NCBI RefSeq assembly: GCF_000420785.1
Contig: NZ_ATVP01000004.1
Location: 62,001 to 126,000 of the forward strand
Origin: Streptococcus hyovaginalis DSM 12219
GTDB taxonomy: Bacteria > Bacillota > Bacilli > Lactobacillales > Streptococcaceae
DNA: 64,000 nt
Reading direction: 5' to 3'
Each line of letters opens with the position of its first letter. The first letter of the stretch is position 1. Under the pieces are notes generated by a model. That model was given only the letters and a program-made list of their open reading frames with translations, ran no database searches and was not told the DNA's origin. The translations under genes were made by a program, and so were the position numbers. This document shows, one piece after another, positions 16,369 through 25,179 of this stretch.

Positions 16369-18030
16369 ATGTCTTTCGACGGCTTTTTTTTACATCATCT
16401 AACCAAAGAATTACACAGCACTATTTTATACGGACGTATTCAAAAGGTTAATCAACCGTTTGAACGCGAGCTAGTCTTAACCATTCGCAACAATCGTCAA
16501 AATTACAAACTGTTATTGTCTGCACATCCTGTTTTTGGACGTGTTCAGACGACTAAGGCAGATTTCCAGAATCCTCAAAATCCCAATACCTATACCATGA
16601 TTATGCGAAAGTATTTACAGGGAGCTGTCATTGAATCGATTAGTCAAATTGAAAACGACCGCATTTTAGAAATCACGGTTTCCAACAAAAACGAAATTGG
16701 TGACCACATCAAAGTGACCCTCATCATTGAAATTATGGGTAAACACAGTAATATTATCCTCATTGATAAAAATGAAGAAAAGATTATCGAGTCTATCAAG
16801 CATGTAGGTTTTTCGCAAAATTCTTATCGCACTATTTTGCCAGGTTCGACCTATGTTACCCCTCCGAAAACAAGCGCATTGAATCCCTTCACCATTTCAG
16901 ATGGTCCCTTATTTGAAATCTTGCAAACAAGTGATTTAAGTGTCAAAACCCTGCAACAAACCTTTCAAGGATTGGGACGTGATACGGCTAAGGAACTGTC
17001 AGAACAGCTAATGAGTTCTGATCAAAAGCTCAAGACCTTTCGTCATTTTTTCTCCCAAGAAATGCAGCCTTGTCTAACTGAAAAATCTTTTTCTGCAGTG
17101 GCCTTTTCAGATGCTGAGCAATCTTTCGATACGCTATCTGATCTTATGGATCACTTTTATCAGGATAAGGCGGAACGTGACCGTATCAGCCAACAAGCTA
17201 GCGATTTGATTCATAGGGTTCAAAATGAATTAGAGAAAAATCGCAAGAAATTGGTCAAACAAGAAGCTGAATTAGCTGCAACAGAATCTGCTGAAGACTT
17301 TCGACAAAAAGGCGAACTCCTAACCACTTACTTGGCTATGGTCCCTAACGACAAAGACGCTGTTACCTTAGATAACTACTATACCGGAAAGCCTATAACC
17401 ATTGCACTTGATCTGGCCTTAACACCTAGCCAGAATGCCCAACGTTATTTCAAAAAATACCAGAAATTAAAAGAAGCCTTTAAACACCTCAAGGGCTTGA
17501 TTGAAGACACGAAACAAAGCATCGCTTACTTTGAAAGTGTGGATGTCAACCTATCTCAAGCCACCTTGGAGGATATCACAGAGATTCGTGAAGAATTGAT
17601 TGAAGCCGGCTTTATGAAACGCCGCTCAACAGATAAACGCCAAAGACGTAAAAAACCTGAACAATATCTGGCTTCAGATGGTGAGACCATTATCATGGTT
17701 GGGCGTAATAATCTTCAAAATGAAGAATTGACCTTTAAAATGGCTAAAAAAGGAGAACTTTGGTTCCACGCTAAAGATATTCCTGGCAGTCATGTACTGA
17801 TTAAGGATAATCTTAATCCCAGCGATGAGGTTAAAACAGATGCGGCTGAGTTGGCAGCTTATTATTCTAAAGCGCGCCTGTCTAATTTAGTTCAAGTAGA
17901 CATGATTGAAGCGAAAAAATTGCATAAACCCACCGCTGCTAAACCAGGATTTGTGACCTATACGGGACAAAAAACGCTTCGTGTTACCCCAACTGAAGAA
18001 AAGATTCAAAGCATGAAAATCACCAAATAG
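16369..18030 (+). CDS. rqcH: RqcH/NFACT protein (fibronectin-binding PavA/Fbp54 type)
   Basis: This 553-residue protein has an N-terminal NFACT-N domain (MSFDGFFLHHLTKEL), a central long coiled coil (about residues 265-400) and a C-terminal NFACT-R domain with LWFHAKDIPGSHVLIK. RqcH adds C-terminal alanine tails to nascent chains on split 60S-like 50S subunits in ribosome rescue. In streptococci the same protein is known as PavA/Fbp54, a surface fibronectin-binding adhesin without a signal peptide. The length equals that of PavA. It is monocistronic, with its own promoter and terminator. Confidence 0.93.
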   Translation: MSFDGFFLHHLTKELHSTILYGRIQKVNQPFERELVLTIRNNRQNYKLLLSAHPVFGRVQTTKADFQNPQNPNTYTMIMRKYLQGAVIESISQIENDRILEITVSNKNEIGDHIKVTLIIEIMGKHSNIILIDKNEEKIIESIKHVGFSQNSYRTILPGSTYVTPPKTSALNPFTISDGPLFEILQTSDLSVKTLQQTFQGLGRDTAKELSEQLMSSDQKLKTFRHFFSQEMQPCLTEKSFSAVAFSDAEQSFDTLSDLMDHFYQDKAERDRISQQASDLIHRVQNELEKNRKKLVKQEAELAATESAEDFRQKGELLTTYLAMVPNDKDAVTLDNYYTGKPITIALDLALTPSQNAQRYFKKYQKLKEAFKHLKGLIEDTKQSIAYFESVDVNLSQATLEDITEIREELIEAGFMKRRSTDKRQRRKKPEQYLASDGETIIMVGRNNLQNEELTFKMAKKGELWFHAKDIPGSHVLIKDNLNPSDEVKTDAAELAAYYSKARLSNLVQVDMIEAKKLHKPTAAKPGFVTYTGQKTLRVTPTEEKIQSMKITK

Positions 18031-18037
18031 TACTGAT

Positions 18038-18071
18038 AGAGAAGTTGGAAAATAGCCAACTTCTCTTTTTT
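18038..18071 (+). terminator. rqcH terminator
   Basis: AGAGAAGTTGG and CCAACTTCTCT form an 11-bp stem with a seven-base loop, followed by a T-run, just after the rqcH stop. Confidence 0.85.
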
Positions 18072-18168
18072 GATAATAAGACAGTAATGCTAGCTCATCT
18101 GAAACACTGTATTTCGAAAATGAGCTTATCGGCATCTCCATTGTCTGATACGTCCATTGCCATACACC

Positions 18169-18200
18169 AAAAAGAGGCAGGACTGATAGCCCTGACCTCT
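18169..18200 (-). terminator. alsS-aldC terminator
   Basis: On the minus strand AGAGG-T-CAGG pairs with CCTG-CCTCT (one bulged base), followed by TTTTTGG. It lies just after the aldC stop codon. Confidence 0.7.
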
Positions 18201-18206
18201 TCGACA

Positions 18207-18926
18207 TTATTCTGCTGCTGTAATATCTGATTTCATTTGGTCTAAATTAAAATCTGCTTTGAGATAGTTGGAATCTGTGGTTGGAAAACGTTGATCTAGT
18301 TGATCAATATTGCCTATTTCGACCTGACCATTTGCCATGACGTAATCCATCACATGCCCCCCAAAACGATGATCATCCGATAAGAAATGCAAGTGATAAC
18401 CTGCAACACCTATGCCATGAAACAGTTCTGGGGTCCAAATACCAACAATAGTTCCAGTGACATTTTCAGCTGTATGTTCTGGCTGATTAGCGGCTACCTT
18501 GACAAACGATTCACCTGTTTGGCTTCTTGGAATCATCCGAACATGCATTTTTTTAAAGTTGCCATGCATTTTAATGGATTTAAACAGGTTTTTTCCCTCA
18601 AAATAGGTCTCTATTTTGGCCTGTAAATCACCATCTGAAATCACTTTATCTTGCTCAAAACGGTGAGCAGGCTTATAAAGAACAACGGCTGCGTAAGGAA
18701 CCGTCATATCGTTGGAAACGTCTAAGACTTCAAGTTGACCATCTACAGATCTCGCTTGATAGGCTTTCCCATCAATGACAATCAACTCACCATCAATCTG
18801 ATCAAGTGTTCCAATGCCGATATCCCCATGCTCTAGAAGCTCGCCAATTGTCAAGGTCCCATCATAGAGGCCTGTCATTAAGGCTCCTAAAGTGCCGTAT
18901 TGAAAAAGTTTGGTTACTTGTGTCAT
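18207..18926 (-). CDS. aldC: Alpha-acetolactate decarboxylase
   Basis: This enzyme converts 2-acetolactate to acetoin plus CO2 in the cytoplasm, diverting pyruvate to a neutral product. The 239-residue protein has the AldC pattern: LFQYGTLGALMTGLYDG at the N-terminus, IGTLDQIDGELIVIDGKAY, and the zinc-site region GYHLHFLSDDHRFGGH near residue 190, with its three His. The start MTQVTKLF has AAGGAGAGAGCT before it. The longer frame upstream runs into alsS. It lies 10 bases downstream of alsS in one operon. Confidence 0.95.
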   Translation of the reverse strand: MTQVTKLFQYGTLGALMTGLYDGTLTIGELLEHGDIGIGTLDQIDGELIVIDGKAYQARSVDGQLEVLDVSNDMTVPYAAVVLYKPAHRFEQDKVISDGDLQAKIETYFEGKNLFKSIKMHGNFKKMHVRMIPRSQTGESFVKVAANQPEHTAENVTGTIVGIWTPELFHGIGVAGYHLHFLSDDHRFGGHVMDYVMANGQVEIGNIDQLDQRFPTTDSNYLKADFNLDQMKSDITAAE

Positions 18927-18936
18927 AGCTCTCTCC

Positions 18937-20616
18937 TTAATAAAATTCATCAGGAAGAATCGTTTCGCCAAGTTTGATATTATCTTTGTAATCAACAGGA
19001 ACATCAATTAATACAGGTCCTTGGTCAGCTTCTTTTAAAGCCTTAGCGAGCGTTTCAGAAAACTCTTCTTTACTGGAGACGCGATAACCTTTGGCACCAA
19101 AGCTTTCTGCATACTTGACATAATCAACAGCACCAAAGTCTACACCTGATGAACGACCGTATTTCATTTCTTCCTGGAATTCAACCATGTTATATTTACC
19201 ATCATTCCATATCAGGTGAACAATCGGTAATTTTAGGCGAACTGCTGTCTCCAATTCTTGGCCTGAAAATAGGAAGCCACCATCACCTGACATTGAAATC
19301 ACTTTGGTATTTGGGCGCAAAAGCGCTGCTGAAATAGCCCATGGCAAAGCAACTCCAAGAGTTTGCATCCCATTTGAAAAGAGAAGGTGACGAGCTTCGT
19401 AAGACTTGAAATAACGCGCCATCCAGATGTAATGACTACCAACGTCAACCGTAACGGTCATGTCATCAGTCACTTGTTCTTGAAGACGGTCAATCAAATC
19501 AAGGGGATGAATACGTCCTTCTGCTGTTTTACTACGGTCAAACTTAATGTCTTTGTCAGTGTTGTTGCGAAGTGAGACGAGGTAATCACGTGACCCTTCA
19601 GGAAGTTGGTAACCTTTTATAGCAGGTAGCAACAAGTCCAAAGTACCAGCTATATCACCTATTAATTCGCGCTCTGGTTGGAAATAAGTATCAATCTCAG
19701 CTTGGGCCACATCAATAACAATAACACGCGCCGAAATTTCAGCATTCCAGTTACGAGCTTCGTATTCAATAGGATCGTAACCAATCGCAATGACAAGATC
19801 CGATTTTTTAAGGAGCATGTCTCCTGGTTGATTACGGAAAAGGCCGACGCGCCCAAAGAAGGTGTCATCTTCCAGTTCACGTGAGACAATCCCCGCTCCC
19901 TGAAAGGTTTCAACAACAGGTAAATTTGTTGATTCCAAGAGACGACGAATGCTTGCTGTCACTTTTTCAGAAGAAGCACCATTTCCTAATAAAAGCACTG
20001 GTAAAACGGCATTTTTGATAGCTTGTGCCAAATAGTTAATATCTTCAACAGAGGCCGAACCCAATTTTGGTTCCGTCAAAGGCTTAATAGCTGTCACAGA
20101 AACCTTGCTATCAGTAACATCCTGCGGAATTGAGATAAAGCTTGCCCCTGGTTTACCTTCTTTGGCTAAACGGTAAGCATTTGCGATCGTTTCTGACAAT
20201 GTATCTGGATCATGAACTTCAGCTGAATATTTGGTAATCGGCTCAAGCATTGCCACATTATTCATAGATTGGTGGGCACGTTTTAAAAGGTCAGCTCGTT
20301 TAACCTGACCACCAATCGCTAAAACAGCATCACCTTCATCAGTTGCTGTCACAAGTCCCGTTGCTAGGTTTGAAACCCCTGGTCCACTTGTCACTAACAC
20401 AACACCTGGTTCACCGGTAATACGACCCACAGCTTGCGCCATAAAGGTGGCGTTCTGCTCATGACGCGCAACGATTAATTCGGGACCTTTGTCCTCTAAA
20501 GTATCAAAAACGCGGTCAATTTTGGCACCTGGAATACCAAAAACGTAATCTACCTTATGATTCATTAAACTATCTACAACTAAATCTGCACCGAAAGTTT
20601 GCGTGTTTTCAACCAT
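18937..20616 (-). CDS. alsS: Catabolic acetolactate synthase
   Basis: AlsS condenses two pyruvates to 2-acetolactate using thiamine diphosphate. Together with aldC it forms the acetoin branch. The 559-residue protein has the N-terminal [14 protein letters not shown] with its catalytic Glu region ([11 protein letters not shown]) and the C-terminal [16 protein letters not shown]hDP-magnesium motif. The catabolic form lacks an FAD requirement, and the length fits. I start at MVENTQTFG, with GGAG before it and an extended -10 promoter (TGCTATAAT, near 20649-20657) upstream. The open frame beyond covers the promoter and is not expected to be translated. Confidence 0.95.
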   Translation of the reverse strand: MVENTQTFGADLVVDSLMNHKVDYVFGIPGAKIDRVFDTLEDKGPELIVARHEQNATFMAQAVGRITGEPGVVLVTSGPGVSNLATGLVTATDEGDAVLAIGGQVKRADLLKRAHQSMNNVAMLEPITKYSAEVHDPDTLSETIANAYRLAKEGKPGASFISIPQDVTDSKVSVTAIKPLTEPKLGSASVEDINYLAQAIKNAVLPVLLLGNGASSEKVTASIRRLLESTNLPVVETFQGAGIVSRELEDDTFFGRVGLFRNQPGDMLLKKSDLVIAIGYDPIEYEARNWNAEISARVIVIDVAQAEIDTYFQPERELIGDIAGTLDLLLPAIKGYQLPEGSRDYLVSLRNNTDKDIKFDRSKTAEGRIHPLDLIDRLQEQVTDDMTVTVDVGSHYIWMARYFKSYEARHLLFSNGMQTLGVALPWAISAALLRPNTKVISMSGDGGFLFSGQELETAVRLKLPIVHLIWNDGKYNMVEFQEEMKYGRSSGVDFGAVDYVKYAESFGAKGYRVSSKEEFSETLAKALKEADQGPVLIDVPVDYKDNIKLGETILPDEFY

Positions 20617-20896
20617 GCTTTTTCTCCATTCATTTTTTATGATTCCATTATAGCACTTTCCGAAAAAGTTTGTGAAAATTTCATTTGTGAAATCATTCCT
20701 TATGCACACTTGGAAAAGCTGAGAAACAGGTATACTTGATTTTCTCTCATAGCAATCATTCATCCGTTTTAACTACAGGTTGAGCAAAGATCGATTAAAG
20801 ACCACGAACGGGGATTGCCTTTTGATGTCGCGAGTCATATGGGGATACTTACTCAGCATTTTTTAGCATAAATCACATCTATTTTTACACTTAATA

Positions 20897-21405
20897 TCAT
20901 ATAAAGGCCTCTATTAAATCCCAATTAGCAAGCGCATTGTTTGTCATGTGTAACAAAATGACCCAAATAATACTTTTGGTCCATTTGAAAACCAGTCCAA
21001 AACTAATTCCAGTGATGAAAAAGGTCAGAGCGAAAGGTGTCCCAAAATCCGACCAACTGTGCATATGCACAGCCATAAAGCAAAAAGATGAAAATAGGAC
21101 ATCTATATAAAATAGAGATTGTTTAAAATAGCTGGTCATTAAGATAAGTCGAAAAAATAATTCCTCAAATATTGGGGCCATTAAAACCACCCATATCAAG
21201 TAACCATAGATGGCAAAAGGGCCTTGTCCATAAGAAATAATGGCACTTAAAGCCTGTTCGTTATTACTACCACTTGTAGGAAAGATTTGTAATGGCCAAA
21301 AATTTCCTTTTAGCATGATTGTAAAGGTCACTATTACTACTACAGGGTGCCACCATTTGAAACGACCTTCCTGTTATACTTATGGTTGTCTAAATACTTT
21401 ATCAC
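20897..21405 (-). pseudogene. CPBP-family membrane protease B, frameshifted
   Basis: The intact part (GTG at 21331) encodes 144 residues with the CPBP motifs EELFFR, FMAVH and HMTNN. A better start is the GTG at 21405, three bases after the upstream CPBP-A stop, with GGAGG before it. That frame reads VIKYLDNHKYNRKVV and then loses frame near 21366. One extra T there would join it to FKWWHPVVVIVTF and give about 169 residues. The downstream part aligns well with CPBP-C, including its KWWH segment. I therefore read it as a decayed third paralogue, the last gene of the minus-strand GG-peptide operon. Confidence 0.6.
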
Positions 21406-21408
21406 CAG

Positions 21409-22092
21409 CTAGACCTCCAATAGATATAAAATATAGGGCATAGATAATAGGGTATTAACACTGACGTGGGCAAGAATGGCTAGCCTCATATTTTTTGAAA
21501 AGCGATAGATACCTGCAAAACCTAAACCATAAACAAAGTAAATGACAAAAGCATTTGCCGACCAAGGATACTGATAAAGATGAATCAGTGAAAAAAGGCT
21601 TGCTGATGCGATCATATCAAGGCCATAAGTTTGACGATTTAAAAATGGGGTCATAAGCAAGCCGCGATAAAGCAGTTCTTCTAAAGTCGGTCCCAAAAGG
21701 CAGGACAATAGTAAAAACAGGTAAGGGTAATAGACCCCGCTACTTTGATAGAGAAAATCATTGACAGCTTGACTGTTGCCAGTATCCCTGCCCCAAAATT
21801 GAAAAATAAGAATCATGAAAAAAGCTATCCCGGATAAAATGGCCATAAAAATGCCCCAATCTTTTAAACCAAAAGGGACTCGCCAAATACTCACAGCGTC
21901 CTGATGAATCCTTAAAAGACTAGAAGCCAAAAGAATAGCGACACCAAACAAAAAACAATAAAGGAGATAATAGCTATCGGAATAATACCCCGGAAATTCT
22001 AAAAATTCGTCTAATATAATAGGAATCAATAAATGGAAAAGCATGATAGATACAGTGGCTATCATGCTGAAATAATATCTTGATCTTGACAT
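21409..22092 (-). CDS. CPBP-family intramembrane protease A (CAAX/Abi type), candidate immunity or processing protein
   Basis: This 227-residue membrane protein has about six hydrophobic segments and the three CPBP motifs: EELLYR near residue 130, FSLIH near 160 and HVSVNT near 210. Bacterial CPBP proteins next to bacteriocin-like peptides often give self-immunity or process peptides. Its ATG follows the stop of GG-peptide A by one base, with GGAG inside the peptide's last codons, so the two are translationally coupled. The direct role is inferred from context. Confidence 0.85.
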   Translation of the reverse strand: MSRSRYYFSMIATVSIMLFHLLIPIILDEFLEFPGYYSDSYYLLYCFLFGVAILLASSLLRIHQDAVSIWRVPFGLKDWGIFMAILSGIAFFMILIFQFWGRDTGNSQAVNDFLYQSSGVYYPYLFLLLSCLLGPTLEELLYRGLLMTPFLNRQTYGLDMIASASLFSLIHLYQYPWSANAFVIYFVYGLGFAGIYRFSKNMRLAILAHVSVNTLLSMPYILYLLEV

Positions 22093-22093
22093 C

Positions 22094-22207
22094 TTACTTT
22101 CTCCACGGAGTGGGCGAAATATCTTTAGAAAACATCATATAATCATGCCAAGTGACCTGAATCCCTCCAACCACTTGATCCAATTCTGCAATAGTTAGAT
22201 CTTTCAC
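22094..22207 (-). CDS. Double-glycine peptide A (start uncertain)
   Basis: The frame encodes a GG leader ending LTIAELDQVVGG, which fits the streptococcal LSxxELxxIxGG pattern. A 22-residue cargo follows, beginning IQVTWHDYMM and ending SPTPWRK. From the GTG at 22207 it has 37 residues. The ATG at 22221 instead opens a five-codon frame (MKKLK) whose TGA overlaps that GTG. One more A in its A5 tract would give a classical leader starting MKKVEVKDLT. A TATAAT lies at 22238-22243. The CPBP-A gene follows after one base. The cargo shares VxWHD with peptide B. Its function (bacteriocin or signal) is not known. Confidence 0.65.
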   Translation of the reverse strand: MKDLTIAELDQVVGGIQVTWHDYMMFSKDISPTPWRK

Positions 22208-22558
22208 TTCAACTTTTTCATTCCTATTTTTCTCTTTATTATATCCTATGATTTTGATCACAGATTAAAGTTAATAAAAATAATGATTTGATATAACTAT
22301 CTTAGGCGGTAGCTTTAATATTCATTGATATTATATCATAACGGACAACTTGAAATAGCCTCATAATAAAAGCATTATCGATCTTTAAATAGTCCAATAT
22401 ATTGAAGATAAGCATTGTTTGATGTTTAATTTTTGATATGCTTATGTTATATTGTCCATGACAGAGTCTCGTGAGGCACGCTCAGTATTATAAAGCTGTT
22501 ACTTGTACAGTGTCATTATCGATACGTCTCACCCCTACGTTGCCCCCTGGAGGAGGAA
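22208..22558. other. Shared divergent control region of the two GG-peptide units
   Basis: This holds the peptide A promoter (TATAAT on the minus strand at 22238-22243) and a 13-bp inverted repeat TGATATTATATCA at 22326-22338. It also holds a plus-strand extended -10 TGTTATATT at 22445-22453. A 12-codon frame at 22458-22493 begins five bases after that -10 and may be a chance ORF or a leader. The peptide B leader is about 105 bases and contains a CGTGAGGCACG repeat. No recognised regulator site is certain. Confidence 0.45.
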
Positions 22559-22564
22559 ATGAAG

Positions 22565-22690
22565 ATGAGAAATCAGGATGAAATTTCAACAGAAGAATTG
22601 CTTAAGATCACTGGTGGTGCTATGGTACCGTGGCATGATAATGGCATAAAACTATCCTCTGAAAGCTCTATTGATGCCGTTTTAAAATAA
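22565..22690 (+). CDS. Double-glycine peptide B
   Basis: This is a 41-residue precursor. The leader MRNQDEISTEELLKITGG matches the ComC/bacteriocin double-glycine consensus exactly at the I-S-x-x-E-L-x-x-I-x-G-G positions. The 23-residue cargo starts AMVPWHDNGIK and ends SIDAVLK. The AGGAGG site is eight bases from this ATG. Another ATG six bases upstream is too close. The CPBP-C gene starts 12 bases after the stop. No peptidase-containing ABC exporter is present in the window, so export would depend on one elsewhere. It could be a bacteriocin-like or signalling peptide. Confidence 0.75.
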   Translation: MRNQDEISTEELLKITGGAMVPWHDNGIKLSSESSIDAVLK

Positions 22691-22702
22691 GTCAACGTTT
22701 CT

Positions 22703-23377
22703 ATGCTAAAAAAATTATCCATTTACCTGTTTCCCTTTCTTACCTATTGTGTCTTTCATATACTTTTGTCTCAGTTACAGCTGGCTTGGTGGGATAGGAA
22801 ACAATTCGATGACAGTTTTTATCTCATGATAAATGCTGTTCTATTAATGAACATTCTAATTATTTACCTATGGCAAAAGAATCTCTTGGGCACTAATCCT
22901 TTTGATTTCTCAGGTACTAAATGGTGGCATTTTCTGATAACACTTGGTTTAGGTGGCATTGTCTTTATCTTTGGTTTCAATAGTTCTAGATGGTTTTCAC
23001 TGCCAGTGACGACGAATACTAATAGTCTCAATACCCTTTTAGCCTACAGCAATGGTAAGCTTTATTTAAAAGTTTTTTTACTTTCGAATGTCCTATTAGG
23101 TCCCATTCGAGAGGAATTCTTTCATCGCATGCTGCTGATGGAGACTTATTTTAAAGCATCACCCTATTACCTTGATGTGTTAATTTCTGCTAGCATGTTT
23201 GCTGCCAGTCACATTCTACCAGGTGGGAATTTTCAAGCTTTTGGGATATATGCTATACCTGGAGCTCTATATGCCCTAACTTATCGACTGACTCGAAACA
23301 TTTATTGGCCAATCGTAATTCATGTGATATGGAATGGCTATGTTTATGTTGATTTAATCGGTCTAGTCATTGTCTAA
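22703..23377 (+). CDS. CPBP-family intramembrane protease C, partner of GG-peptide B
   Basis: This 224-residue membrane protein has about six hydrophobic segments. The CPBP motifs are EEFFHR near residue 138, FAASH near 167 and HVIWN near 210. It follows the GG-peptide B gene on the plus strand in the same relation that CPBP-A has to peptide A on the other strand. No clear Shine-Dalgarno precedes its ATG, so translation may depend on coupling to the peptide gene. Immunity or processing is inferred from context only. Confidence 0.85.
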   Translation: MLKKLSIYLFPFLTYCVFHILLSQLQLAWWDRKQFDDSFYLMINAVLLMNILIIYLWQKNLLGTNPFDFSGTKWWHFLITLGLGGIVFIFGFNSSRWFSLPVTTNTNSLNTLLAYSNGKLYLKVFLLSNVLLGPIREEFFHRMLLMETYFKASPYYLDVLISASMFAASHILPGGNFQAFGIYAIPGALYALTYRLTRNIYWPIVIHVIWNGYVYVDLIGLVIV

Positions 23378-23943
23378 CATTGAAAGAAATGAGATAAAAG
23401 GAAATTGATAAATTTGCATTGCCAGTTACTAATCCTTTTGACCCAATCAATCATTACGATCAGGTCTTTTCAACGATCTAATCACCAGAGTCGGATTTAT
23501 ATCTAGACTCTTTTTCATTTAAATAAAAATATCATTTCTTGTATTAATGAATACCATTATCAAGGTAGTAAACTAATATTGAATATTCTACAAGAACTGA
23601 TAGTTTTTAACGTCTAATATGTCAAATATTGAACAATAAAAAACTCATAGAAGTTCGTCATGTAAACTGTCAATTACATCATCAACAGAACATCAGGAAA
23701 TCTATGAGTTACCTTCACCTTAATATAACTGGTCACAATTAAGACAAAGCTTTTGAAAGTTATTGACTAAATGACTTTAAAATCAGCAAGCTCTCTACCT
23801 TCAGAGTAGACGAGCTCATCAAGAACAGTCTTGGTCTATAAGATTAGCAAAGAAATGTTAAAACCATAAACCTAAGCAAATAACCGAGTTGATGAACAAT
23901 TTCTCTATTTCAGCTCAGCTATGCTTTGTACGTTCAGACAAAC
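23378..23943. other. Intergenic stretch with a 10-bp inverted repeat, perhaps decayed IS sequence
   Basis: No intact gene is seen. AACTCATAGA (23642-23651) and TCTATGAGTT (23701-23710) are a perfect inverted repeat. The right arm runs into ATGAGTTACCTTCACCTT, which reads MSYLHL, resembling the start of IS30-type transposases, then is full of stops. The evidence for an IS is thin. Confidence 0.3.
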
Positions 23944-25179
23944 TTACTCTTCTAGTTCTTCTATTAATGACTGCATGTTCATGTCATCAGGCACCAAGGT
24001 TAGGTAGGCTTTAGCCGTCTCTCTTGCTTCTTTCTTGTAGCCAAATTCTCTTAAAAGATAGGTGTATTCTTGGAGAAATTCTGGATTTTGACCCAATCCT
24101 GATGCCAATGCCCTGTAGCGTTTTAGCGCTTCTTCGCCCTTATCCATCTCTTGATAAGCTTTGGCAATATTCCATTTGGTCAATAAGGTATCAAAATCAT
24201 GGCTAGATAGAGTCATAATATCTTCGTAGCGCTCTTCTTCTAAATACAGTGTCGTCAAGCGCAGGCCAACTTCTTCCAAGTCTTCCGCAAGATCTTTCGC
24301 AGAAAGGAGATAAGATTCTGCCAGCTGTGAGTCATGATTCTCGTAAGCCATCTGAGAAGCTAGTAAGAGCAACTGGCTATCATAGGCATTTTTTGACAAG
24401 CCTTGTTGAGCCAATTTTAGCGCTTCTTCTAGCTTATGCTCCTCGTGTAAAGATTGGGCATAGTAATACTCATATCCTGAAAAATCAGGATTCATGGTAT
24501 CGAGTTGTTTGAAATAGAGGTTGGCACGCTGGTATTCTTCCTGTTCATACAACAAGGTAGCCAATTCAAAAACTGTGTGATCGTCGTATTCAATAGCCAC
24601 TGCCTTTTCTAAAAATTCAATAGCGACCTCAAATTTCCCCATCTCCGCGTAAGCACGACCAATGCGTTCATAGGTTGAAACACCTGTCATCTGTAATAGA
24701 TCACGATTATCAAGAGCTGCATAATTCTGAATTGCTTCTTTAAAATCACCAATCTCCATCTGCATTTCGGCTAAGCCAAAGCGAATCAAGGAATCATCGG
24801 ATAGCTGGAGTGCTTGGGATAACTTATCTCCGGCTACATCTGCTAAACCTTCCATTTGATACAAGTCCGCCATGATCACTAAGGCATTGACATAGTCCGG
24901 TGAGTCTGGAGATATGGCATCTAAGTAAAGAAAAGCAGCTTCCATATCACCGTCCTCAGCTGCAATTTCAGCAAGATTCAAATGAACCTCTGGATAAATG
25001 GGACGTAGCTGCTCGTAAAGTCGCTTAGCTTGTGGCAAAAAGCCAATACTCTCAAGATATGCCCCTAAGGATAACAGAACGGAGTGATCATCCTCTTTCA
25101 AAGCACGTTCAAAATAACGATTAGCATGTTGCAGATCCTGATTCTGAATCGAAGCAATCATTTTTTCACTATTCCACAT
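23944..25179 (-). CDS. Tetratricopeptide-repeat protein
   Basis: This 411-residue soluble protein is built almost entirely of TPR helices (for example AYAEMGKFEVAIEFLEKAVA and AKAYQEMDKGEEALKRYRAL). It has no enzymatic motif and probably serves as a protein-protein scaffold. Equivalent YpiA-like TPR genes are conserved in Firmicutes with poorly known roles. I start at MWNSEKMIAS, which has GGAGGAAAAG upstream. It overlaps the perM-type gene by 11 bases. Confidence 0.88.
   Translation of the reverse strand: MWNSEKMIASIQNQDLQHANRYFERALKEDDHSVLLSLGAYLESIGFLPQAKRLYEQLRPIYPEVHLNLAEIAAEDGDMEAAFLYLDAISPDSPDYVNALVIMADLYQMEGLADVAGDKLSQALQLSDDSLIRFGLAEMQMEIGDFKEAIQNYAALDNRDLLQMTGVSTYERIGRAYAEMGKFEVAIEFLEKAVAIEYDDHTVFELATLLYEQEEYQRANLYFKQLDTMNPDFSGYEYYYAQSLHEEHKLEEALKLAQQGLSKNAYDSQLLLLASQMAYENHDSQLAESYLLSAKDLAEDLEEVGLRLTTLYLEEERYEDIMTLSSHDFDTLLTKWNIAKAYQEMDKGEEALKRYRALASGLGQNPEFLQEYTYLLREFGYKKEARETAKAYLTLVPDDMNMQSLIEELEE

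Noticed and set aside
20661..20690. TTTGTGAAA repeats upstream of alsS as a Rex site
   Set aside because: The repeats are direct, not the inverted TTGTGA-N6-TCACAA of Rex, so only one half fits.
22458..22493. 12-codon ORF just after a -10 in the GG-peptide B leader
   Set aside because: It has no ribosome site and the spacing to the -10 is slightly short for leaderless start. Codons show no amino-acid bias, so it is recorded only as context.
23701..23943. Possible IS30-type transposase start (MSYLHL)
   Set aside because: Only six residues resemble the family and stops follow at once. The match is too weak for an annotation.
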